DNA of 36,859 bases from an uncultured Clostridia bacterium (GTDB lineage Bacteria; Bacillota; Clostridia; Oscillospirales; Ruminococcaceae), in the NCBI GenBank assembly GCA_938014915.1, contig CALLQQ010000094.1, positions 1-36,859 of the forward strand. Reading direction: 5' to 3'. The stretch's first letter is position 1, and each line of letters begins with the position of its first letter. The notes under the pieces were generated by a model, which saw only the letters and a program-made list of their open reading frames with translations, ran no database searches and was not told where the DNA came from. Shown piece after piece: positions 23,745 to 30,489 of this stretch. The translations under genes and the position numbers were made by a program.

Positions 23745-23996
23745 AATTTGGGGGCAACGCTCTTTTACCTAACACGTTGCCGTGTGTTTGCTCTTTAAAC
23801 ATTAAAAAAACCGAAAAACTAAATGTTTTGCGGGTTTCAAGTCAAATACACACAACGAACATCCTAACCTATCGTGAAGATAGGTATCTGTTAAAGTATT
23901 TTTGTCGCCCGGTTTAAAATCGGACATACTCCACGAAAAAACCCGCTAAATCAGCGGCAACCTTTCGCTTCAACGCATATCTTGTCGCAGTCACGC
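23745..23996 (-). promoter_or_regulatory. Structured S10-operon leader with two candidate attenuators
   Basis: About 270 nt of transcribed leader. In 5'-3' order on the minus strand: a short terminator-like hairpin CCGCT/AGCGG followed by GTTTTTT (23943-23957, T run to 23936); a stem ACCTATC/GATAGGT (23867-23885); a second terminator-like hairpin of 5+3+3 bp with two mismatches, then seven T (23804-23837); and a 7-bp stem GGCAACG/CGTTGCC (23753-23781) that competes with ACACG-GCAA-CGTGT, a GNRA-loop hairpin. GCGGGTTT from hairpin 1 (23939-23946) is perfectly complementary to AAACCCGC of hairpin 2 (23830-23837), so pairing between them would disrupt both terminators. Confidence 0.6.
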
Positions 23997-24002
23997 TTGA
24001 TT

Positions 24003-24031
24003 ATTATACTATATTGCAGTCCATTATGCAA
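24003..24031 (-). promoter_or_regulatory. S10 operon promoter
   Basis: On the minus strand TTGCAT (24026-24031) and TATAAT (24003-24008) are spaced by 17 bp. The start would fall near 23996. The promoter is flanked by a 10-bp inverted repeat (23989-23998 and 24059-24068). Confidence 0.85.
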
Positions 24032-24131
24032 GTAAATGCACAATTATAAATGTAAAATAAGCGTGACTTTAGTATGAACTTTCGTCATGTTTTAAATTTT
24101 ATGGGGATTTGTTAGAAATATCGGACTTTTC

Positions 24132-24824
24132 CTAGTCAATATCGGGTTTTTTAATCTCTTTTACTGCGTTCACTTCGGTCACTTCTAACTTATAGTCAAT
24201 ATCTTCCTGACTTTCGTTGCCATTCTCGTCCATCTTTATTAATTTGCTAATTTGGCGCATTTGCGTAATATTGCCATCAGCGTTTAAATTAAAATGAATT
24301 TCGAATGTTTCAATATCGCCGATTTCTTTGAGTTGACGGCTCATCTGCTTAGATAATTCCTTGGCATCATAGATATATTCTATCTTTGTCCCGCCGTCTA
24401 CTTCTTCAATGCGTGCTTCATCAATCGCCTTATTCACGAATAGGAAAATTCCCTCGCCAGCCATTGAATGTGGATTCCCCCGTGAATAGGATTGGTACTT
24501 ACTATCACCCTTCATATAAATAGCCCATTCGCCACTTTCATAGATGTGGAGTTCATCACCATTATGGTATTCATAATAAAGCTCGCCATTTTCGCCAGCG
24601 CCCATGTAGATGTATGTCAAGGTATCGCCCTCATATTTGAAGGTGAATTCCTGTGAAATCTGCCCCGTCAAGTCATTTGTCACAACGACTTTTGCACTGT
24701 CGTATTTCGTATATTCTTTCCTTGCATTTTTTATAATTTCATAGCCCTCTGCCTTTTTCGCACATGAACATAGCAGCAGCGCCGCCATGACAAGGGCAAT
24801 TAGTGCGGTAATATTTCTTTTCAT
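24132..24824 (-). CDS. Predicted lipoprotein, function unknown
   Basis: 230 residues with a lipoprotein signal peptide: MKRN, a hydrophobic stretch (5-18) and the lipobox LLCSC with the modified cysteine at 21. The mature part is hydrophilic and rich in Glu, Tyr and Lys. Its alternating beta-like pattern (FTFKYEGDTLTYIYMG, YEYHNGDELHIYESGEW) suggests a LolA/LppX-like or similar beta-sheet sensor fold, but no named family is recognised. It is probably anchored on the outer face of the membrane. It has its own perfect-consensus promoter and lies between sigF and the S10 promoter. No intrinsic terminator was seen after it. Confidence 0.8.
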   Translation of the reverse strand: MKRNITALIALVMAALLLCSCAKKAEGYEIIKNARKEYTKYDSAKVVVTNDLTGQISQEFTFKYEGDTLTYIYMGAGENGELYYEYHNGDELHIYESGEWAIYMKGDSKYQSYSRGNPHSMAGEGIFLFVNKAIDEARIEEVDGGTKIEYIYDAKELSKQMSRQLKEIGDIETFEIHFNLNADGNITQMRQISKLIKMDENGNESQEDIDYKLEVTEVNAVKEIKKPDID

Positions 24825-24855
24825 TTACATCCCCCATGATTAAATCGCTATTTAC

Positions 24856-24884
24856 ATTATAGTATCATAGTCAATCCCTGTCAA
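24856..24884 (-). promoter_or_regulatory. Perfect-consensus promoter of the lipoprotein gene
   Basis: On the minus strand TTGACA (24879-24884), 17 bp, then TATAAT (24856-24861): an exact match to the vegetative consensus, with a run GGGGG just above the ATG. High constitutive expression is expected unless it is repressed. Confidence 0.9.
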
Positions 24885-24911
24885 TGAAAATTACCTAGAA
24901 TAAATTTATGC

Positions 24912-25577
24912 CTATCCCGTTAATCCCTCACGCAATTGCATCAGGATCTTCTTCTCCCGCCTCGATACCTGCACCTGTGTCATTCCAAGGAGTTTCGCCG
25001 TTTCTGTTTGCGTTTTATTGTTAATGTAGCGCAGAATAATCAATTTCCTATCCTTAACTTCTAATGTGCCGATAGCCTGTTTCAACGATAGTATATCTGC
25101 AATCTTCTCCTCGGGCGCATTCACCGGTATATCTATCTGCCCGCCGCCGTCATCTTCGCTAACTGTTAGCGATATTGGGGGTAGGCTCGCCGACATTGCT
25201 TCGGCGACTTGTTCGGGAGTAACATCCATCTTCTTTGCAAGTTCTGAGATCGTCGGTTCTCTACCGTATTTATTCATGAATATCTCCCTAGTGCGGACTG
25301 TCTTTAATGACAATTCCTTGAGGCTGCGGCTAACTTTTACCGCTCCCCCATCTCGGAAAAGGCGCTTTATCTCGCCAAGAATTACAGGTACTGCATAGGT
25401 TGAAAAGCGCCATCCTCTGCTCTCGTCGAATCCGCTCGCCGCCTTTATTAACCCAACGCAACCTGCTCCATATAAATCTTCATATTCAATCCCCCTGCCC
25501 CTGAATCTATGGGCGCAGGAATGTACAAGTCCAAGATTATTCTCTATTCGTTCTTTTCTTTTTACACTATCCATCAT
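24912..25577 (-). CDS. sigF: Sporulation sigma factor SigF (SpoIIAC)
   Basis: Forespore-specific sigma factor, the first compartment-specific one in sporulation. The 221 residues show region 2 (DLYGAGCVGLIKAASGFDES, WRFSTYAVPVILGEIKR), region 3 (VKVSRSLKELS) and region 4 (QTETAKLLGMTQVQVSRREKKIL). It is about 30 residues shorter than Bacillus subtilis SigF: the N-terminal segment before ERIENNLGLVHSCAH, corresponding to part of region 1.2, is missing. The ATG lies 11 nt inside spoIIAB with no clear Shine-Dalgarno, so it likely relies on coupled translation. It is the last gene of spoIIA. Confidence 0.94.
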   Translation of the reverse strand: MMDSVKRKERIENNLGLVHSCAHRFRGRGIEYEDLYGAGCVGLIKAASGFDESRGWRFSTYAVPVILGEIKRLFRDGGAVKVSRSLKELSLKTVRTREIFMNKYGREPTISELAKKMDVTPEQVAEAMSASLPPISLTVSEDDGGGQIDIPVNAPEEKIADILSLKQAIGTLEVKDRKLIILRYINNKTQTETAKLLGMTQVQVSRREKKILMQLREGLTG

Positions 25578-26013
25578 TTTTCGGGCGTGCTGTAATCTTC
25601 TTTCGCATTGTAACAGTTGTCCCTCTGCCCACCCTACTTGTCACTTTAAGCTTGTCCATGAAACTTTCCATTACTGCAAATCCTAGACCCGCCCTCTCCT
25701 CACTCTCACTTGTAGTAAACATTGGCTCCATCGCTTGCTTGATGTCGGTAATACCGCATCCCTTGTCTTTAATTCGTATGTATAGGACATTATCTTCAAG
25801 TAATCTTGCCACCATGTTTATTGAGCCTACCGTGTCCTTATATGCATGGACAATGCAATTCGTCACGGCCTCGGATACTGCTGTTTTAATATCGGCAATT
25901 TCCTCTAGTGTTGGATCTAGCTGAGCGGCGAATGCCGCTATTGCAACCCGTGCGAAAGATTCATTCGCTGATTTTGACATTAAGGTGATTTTAACCTCAT
26001 TCTTAATTTTCAT
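25567..26013 (-). CDS. spoIIAB: Anti-sigma F factor / serine kinase SpoIIAB
   Basis: Binds and inhibits SigF, and phosphorylates SpoIIAA on serine using ATP. The 148-residue protein has the GHKL-type ATP site: N box EAVTNCIVHAY, G1 box DKGCGI, and G2 box ERAGLGFAVM. The opening KSANESFARVAIAAFAAQLDPT closely matches the family. Two in-frame ATGs exist; the second (26013) is eight bases after GGGAGG and is chosen, the first (26019) is too close. It overlaps spoIIAA by 11 nt and sigF by 11 nt. Confidence 0.95.
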   Translation of the reverse strand: MKIKNEVKITLMSKSANESFARVAIAAFAAQLDPTLEEIADIKTAVSEAVTNCIVHAYKDTVGSINMVARLLEDNVLYIRIKDKGCGITDIKQAMEPMFTTSESEERAGLGFAVMESFMDKLKVTSRVGRGTTVTMRKKITARPKNDG

Positions 26014-26341
26014 CGTCATTCCCTCCCGATGTACTGTTCTCTATTTGAGCTAGTCTATCAAGCCCCGCAAGACGCATTACCTTTTTAATATGGTTCGACG
26101 GATTCGCTACCGACACCACTCCGCCCATTTCTTCCATGATTTTATATCTGCCCATAACGAGCCCAATTCCGGAACTATCCATGAAGCTAACATTCTTAAA
26201 GTCTAGAACTAACTTCTTAATTTGTGTTCGTTCAACCGCATTATCAATTTCCTCTCTCATTCCCTTTGCGGTATGATGATCAATATCCCCGATTAGGCGA
26301 GCATTGATGATATCATCGCCTATTTCAATTTTTACTGCCAT
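26003..26341 (-). CDS. spoIIAA: Anti-anti-sigma F factor SpoIIAA
   Basis: Dephosphorylated form releases SigF from SpoIIAB; a STAS-domain protein. It has 112 residues from the ATG at 26341. The phosphorylated serine is in FMDSSGIGLVMGRYK (Ser57 by analogy with Ser58 of Bacillus subtilis). The longer frame to 26377 would read through a terminator hairpin and is rejected. It is the first gene of the spoIIA operon. Its phosphatase SpoIIE is not in the window. Confidence 0.95.
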   Translation of the reverse strand: MAVKIEIGDDIINARLIGDIDHHTAKGMREEIDNAVERTQIKKLVLDFKNVSFMDSSGIGLVMGRYKIMEEMGGVVSVANPSNHIKKVMRLAGLDRLAQIENSTSGGNDDEN

Positions 26342-26354
26342 TTCTCTTCCCCCT

Positions 26355-26409
26355 AAAAAACAATGCCTTATTATCAAAACAGTTTGTCCTGTTCTAATAA
26401 TAAGGCATT
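26355..26409 (-). terminator. folC terminator, 14 nt upstream of spoIIAA
   Basis: On the minus strand a 13-bp perfect stem (26397-26409 with 26362-26374), with an inner AACAG/CTGTT helix in its loop, is followed by a TTTTTT run (26355-26360). It terminates the valS-folC transcript. Its 3' end is only 14 bases from the spoIIAA ATG. Confidence 0.88.
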
Positions 26410-26436
26410 TATTATGAAAAATTTGTCAAATCCTGT
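26409..26436 (-). promoter_or_regulatory. Candidate SigH-type promoter of spoIIA
   Basis: The minus-strand ACAGGATTT (26428-26436) fits the SigH -35 pattern RnAGGAwWW. About 12 bp downstream a TAATAA (26409-26414) matches the -10 GAATww pattern at all but one position. In Bacillus, spoIIA is transcribed by SigH. The predicted start would lie inside the terminator hairpin's first arm. The call rests on consensus matching only. Confidence 0.35.
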
Positions 26437-26444
26437 TATGTGAA

Positions 26445-27725
26445 TTACTTTCTTGATAAAATCTTTTTTACGCTGGATGCTAGTAGCAGCGAACCCGTTA
26501 TTATTGCTGCATCGCCCTTAGTTATAATTCCCTGCGCATATTCCATTCCATCTGTTACCGATCGAAATACCATCGTATCAACATCGGTATAATTCAGCGC
26601 CACTTCGGCTAATTTTGCTGCGCTCATCTCCCTATCACTATACCCTTCAACGAAGATGATTTCATCTAAAATTGGCGCTATCTGGGCTAGTGAATCTTCA
26701 ACATTCTTGTCGCTCACCATGCCGATAATGCCGATCTTCCTTTTCGCTTCTACCGTGTTGAGGAGAGCTGCCATTGCTCCCATACCATTCGGATTGTGCG
26801 CACCATCAAGGATTATGAGCGGCTTTTTAGATATAACTTCCGCCCTTGCGGCGATGCTCGCCCTTGCAAGTCCACGTTTGATGCTTTTATCATCGACTGC
26901 ATATCCACACCTGCCTATAACACGAATCGTTTCAATTGCTGTAATAGCATTGGTAATCTGATGTTCTCCAGCAAGCCGAATTTCATATTCATCATCACCG
27001 TATGTGAATTTGCTCCCATAAATACCACTATCAATAGTCTTTACAGTGCTAAGGCTCGGCATTGAAACCGATGTGTTTTTTTCTAGGCTCTGCGCCATTA
27101 TCACTGCCAATGCATCTTCATTCTGAATTGGGGCGACTACAACTGCGCATCTGTCCTTAATTATTCCCGCCTTATTCTGCGCAATTTCTTCAATTGTATC
27201 ACCAAGCAAATCATTATGATCGTGGGCTATTGCCGTTATCACCGATACAAGCGGCGATGTTATTACATTAGTTGAATCGTACGTACCGCCTATTCCAGCC
27301 TCAAGACATACGATATCACATTCCTGCCGTGAGAAATACTCGAACGCAATCGCATTGATAATCTCAAATTGAGAAAATTCATATCCTTGCACGGTGAGCG
27401 CACTCTCAAATTGGCTCACATATAGGCACAGCTCTGCGAAATCTTCTTCGCTGATTGGTTCGCCATTTATCTCAATTCTTTCCCTGAATTCGATAACATA
27501 GGGTGAAGTGAACTTCCCCACCTTAAGACCTGCATCTTCTAAAATGGCGGCGCACATCGTCACAACCGATCCTTTGCCATTAGTGCCGGCAACATGAATG
27601 AATTTTGACTTTTCCTGCGGATTGTCCATCAAGGATAGGAGTGCGCTAATCCGACTTAAATCCTTCACGCCGGCGCCCTTCCTACCGAAACTCCCTATAT
27701 ATTTCATGGCATGAGTATAATCCAT
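26445..27725 (-). CDS. folC: Folylpolyglutamate synthase / dihydrofolate synthase
   Basis: Adds glutamate to dihydropteroate and to reduced folates, retaining them in the cell. The 426-residue Mur-ligase-like protein has the P-loop GTNGKGS at 47-53, the family signature KFTSPYVIEFRERIEING and the glycine-rich LEAGIGGTYDSTNVI, and ILDGAHNPNGMGA in the C-terminal domain. It begins 23 nt after valS and is very likely co-transcribed with it. The terminator at 26355-26409 follows it. Confidence 0.95.
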   Translation of the reverse strand: MDYTHAMKYIGSFGRKGAGVKDLSRISALLSLMDNPQEKSKFIHVAGTNGKGSVVTMCAAILEDAGLKVGKFTSPYVIEFRERIEINGEPISEEDFAELCLYVSQFESALTVQGYEFSQFEIINAIAFEYFSRQECDIVCLEAGIGGTYDSTNVITSPLVSVITAIAHDHNDLLGDTIEEIAQNKAGIIKDRCAVVVAPIQNEDALAVIMAQSLEKNTSVSMPSLSTVKTIDSGIYGSKFTYGDDEYEIRLAGEHQITNAITAIETIRVIGRCGYAVDDKSIKRGLARASIAARAEVISKKPLIILDGAHNPNGMGAMAALLNTVEAKRKIGIIGMVSDKNVEDSLAQIAPILDEIIFVEGYSDREMSAAKLAEVALNYTDVDTMVFRSVTDGMEYAQGIITKGDAAIITGSLLLASSVKKILSRK

Positions 27726-27748
27726 ATTAAGTTCTCCCTCTCGGCTAG

Positions 27749-30394
27749 CTACCCTTTTAAATCTTTAATGCTTTGCTCTAGCCGTGCATTTTTGTCCATC
27801 GCTTTTTCAAGCTTCGCCTTTAAACCGTCAATAACTTTTTGCGGTGCCTTGTTTAAGAATCCATCATTCGATAACTTAGCATTTAGGAAGTTTATATCTT
27901 TTTCTATTGCTTGTTTCTCTTTAGACAATCTCTCTAATTCCTTTTTCTTGTCTATGAGCTGATCAAGCGGTATGAATACCCTTGCACTATCTGTAACAAC
28001 AGTTATCATATCACTAACATCGTGACTATTTGCGACTTTAATTTCATCTGCATATGCAAGACGTTTTAAGAGGATCTCCCCATCTTCGAATACATCGGTA
28101 TCTTCTGTTTCAATATATAATGTCGCTTTTTTCGACGGTGGCACATTCATTTCCGCCCGACTTGCACGAACACCTTTTATCACATTAATAACTTTCTGGA
28201 ATTGTGCTTCCTCCTGCTCGAAGTTGAGCGAATCATCATATTCCACCCAATCGGCTATCATAATGCTTTCGCAATCGTTCGGAATCGCCTGCCATAGTTC
28301 TTCCGTTATAAATGGCATGAATGGATGAAGCAGCTTTAACATTCCACGCATACAGTATACAAGCACATTCTGTGCCGCTCTTGCGCTTTTGATAGCATTT
28401 TCATCGTCGGTATTTTCCCCGGCGAAAATGCGTGGCTTAGTTAACTCGATATACCAATCGCAGTATATGTCCCAAATAAAATCATGCACCTTAGATACTG
28501 CAACACCAAGTTCGAATTTATCTAGATTTTCCGTCACTTCTTTTGCTAGCGTATTGAACTTACTTAGAATCCACTTATCTTCAATCCATAGCTTTTCCGG
28601 TAGTTCAATTTCGGTCATATCTTCGGGCAAATTCATCATTATATATCTTGTTGCGTTCCATAGCTTATTCGCAAATCCTCTACCGGAACGCACACGCTCC
28701 GTCGAATAGCGCATATCATTGCCAGGGCTATTGCCCGTAACAAGCATTAGACGCAATGCGTCCGCACCGTACTCGGCAATTACATCCAGCGGATCGATGC
28801 CATTCCCAAGTGATTTACTCATCTTGCGCCCGTCCTCATCACGGACAAGCCCATGGAAAAGAACAGTGTCGAATGGCTTTTCGCCCATGTATTCGATCCC
28901 TGAGAAAATCATTCTTGCTACCCAGAAGAAAATAATATCATAGCCCGTAACAAGTGTGGATGTCGGATAGAAATAATCCAGTTCTTCCGTCCTATCCGGC
29001 CAGCCGAGCGTTGAGAATGGCCATAGCGCCGATGAAAACCATGTATCTAGAGTATCTTCATCACGGCGGACACTCCCACCGCACTTATGGCATGACTTCG
29101 GCTTTTGTCTTGATACGATTACTTCTTCACATTCATTGCAATAATATGCCGGTATGCGGTGACCCCACCATAACTGACGGGAAATACACCAGTCCTTAAT
29201 ATTATCCATCCAGTTCATATATACCTTTTCAAGTCTTTCAGGAATAATACGCAGTTCGCCATTCTTCACAACATCAATTGCCGGCTGTGCAAGCGAATCC
29301 ATTTTAACGAACCATTGCAATGACGCCATCGGCTCGACGACGGTCTTGCAACGTTGACAAGAGCCAACATTGTGCATATGGTCCTTTATCTTGATTAGCA
29401 GTCCTTCGGACTCTAGATCCGCAACCATCTTCTTTCTTGCCTCATATCTATCAAGTCCTTGATACTTGCCGCCATTTTCATTAATTACTGCCGAATCGTC
29501 CATTATTGTAATCACTGGCAAGTCATGTCTTAATCCAACTTCAAAGTCATTAGGATCGTGCGCAGGTGTTATCTTGACTACCCCAGTACCGAAATCCATT
29601 TCAACATATTCATCGGCTACAATTGGTATTTCCTTATTTACAAGTGGGAGAATTACCTTTTTACCGATATAGTCTTTATATCTTTCATCATCGGGATGCA
29701 CTGCAACGGCTGTATCGCCAAGCAATGTTTCCGGACGTGTTGTCGCAATTTCTAAATAATCATCGCTACCAACAAGCGGATATTTAATATGCCAGAAGTG
29801 CCCCGCCATTTCACTATATTCAACTTCAATGTCGGAAATTGAGGTTTTGCAATGCGGGCACCAGTTTATTATGCGCTCAGCACGGTAGATCAAACCTTTT
29901 TCGTATAAGTGGATAAATACTTCTTCAACCGCCTTGCTACATCCTTCATCAAGGGTGAACCTCTGTCTTTCCCAATCGCACGATGAGCCAAGCTTCTTTA
30001 ACTGATTCGTTATCGTTCCGCCGTATTTGTCATTCCATTCCCATGCACGTTCCATAAAGCCATCTCTGCCGATATCGCCCTTATCTAGACCTTCCTCACG
30101 CATTGCCTCGACGATTTTCGCCTCGGTCGCAATTGACGCATGGTCGGTGCCGGGTATCCATACTGTACAGTACCCTTGCATTCTCTTATACCTGATTAGA
30201 ATATCTTGTAATGTATTGTTGAGTGCATGTCCCATATGGAGTTGCCCCGTAATATTCGGCGGTGGTATCACCATTGAATACGGCTGTTTCGTTCTATCCA
30301 CCTGTGCGTGGAAGTATCGCCCATCTTCCCAAAATTTATAGATATTATCTTCAACCCGTGATGGTTCGTATAGTTTATCCAGTTCTTTTCTCAT
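27749..30394 (-). CDS. valS: Valyl-tRNA synthetase
   Basis: Class I synthetase charging tRNA-Val, with an editing domain against threonine. The protein has 881 residues from the ATG at 30394 (GGAGG five bases above; an in-frame ATG at 30406 lies on that site). Motifs: HMGH (53-56) and KMSKS (524-528), and zinc-binding cysteine pairs (CPHC 179-182, CQRC 346-349, CNEC 419-422, CHKC 435-438), consistent with bacterial ValS. A C-terminal coiled coil (DQLIDKKKELERLSKEKQAI onward) is present. The upstream gap is only 95 nt and carries no T-box, unusual for a Firmicute valS. Confidence 0.97.
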   Translation of the reverse strand: MRKELDKLYEPSRVEDNIYKFWEDGRYFHAQVDRTKQPYSMVIPPPNITGQLHMGHALNNTLQDILIRYKRMQGYCTVWIPGTDHASIATEAKIVEAMREEGLDKGDIGRDGFMERAWEWNDKYGGTITNQLKKLGSSCDWERQRFTLDEGCSKAVEEVFIHLYEKGLIYRAERIINWCPHCKTSISDIEVEYSEMAGHFWHIKYPLVGSDDYLEIATTRPETLLGDTAVAVHPDDERYKDYIGKKVILPLVNKEIPIVADEYVEMDFGTGVVKITPAHDPNDFEVGLRHDLPVITIMDDSAVINENGGKYQGLDRYEARKKMVADLESEGLLIKIKDHMHNVGSCQRCKTVVEPMASLQWFVKMDSLAQPAIDVVKNGELRIIPERLEKVYMNWMDNIKDWCISRQLWWGHRIPAYYCNECEEVIVSRQKPKSCHKCGGSVRRDEDTLDTWFSSALWPFSTLGWPDRTEELDYFYPTSTLVTGYDIIFFWVARMIFSGIEYMGEKPFDTVLFHGLVRDEDGRKMSKSLGNGIDPLDVIAEYGADALRLMLVTGNSPGNDMRYSTERVRSGRGFANKLWNATRYIMMNLPEDMTEIELPEKLWIEDKWILSKFNTLAKEVTENLDKFELGVAVSKVHDFIWDIYCDWYIELTKPRIFAGENTDDENAIKSARAAQNVLVYCMRGMLKLLHPFMPFITEELWQAIPNDCESIMIADWVEYDDSLNFEQEEAQFQKVINVIKGVRASRAEMNVPPSKKATLYIETEDTDVFEDGEILLKRLAYADEIKVANSHDVSDMITVVTDSARVFIPLDQLIDKKKELERLSKEKQAIEKDINFLNAKLSNDGFLNKAPQKVIDGLKAKLEKAMDKNARLEQSIKDLKG

Positions 30395-30419
30395 GCTAAC
30401 CTCCATAAAACTTTCTTAT

Positions 30420-30452
30420 ATTATAATGCCACATTTATATACAAAGTGTCAA
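30420..30452 (-). promoter_or_regulatory. Weak candidate valS promoter
   Basis: On the minus strand TTGACA (30447-30452) and TATAAT (30420-30425) are perfect hexamers but are 21 bp apart, longer than the standard spacing. An off-register -10 CATTAT would fit with 18 bp. valS may instead be transcribed mainly from further upstream with rqcH. Confidence 0.35.
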
Positions 30453-30489
30453 ATCATTAAATGTAAATTATTAAATTACGGCAATGTGA

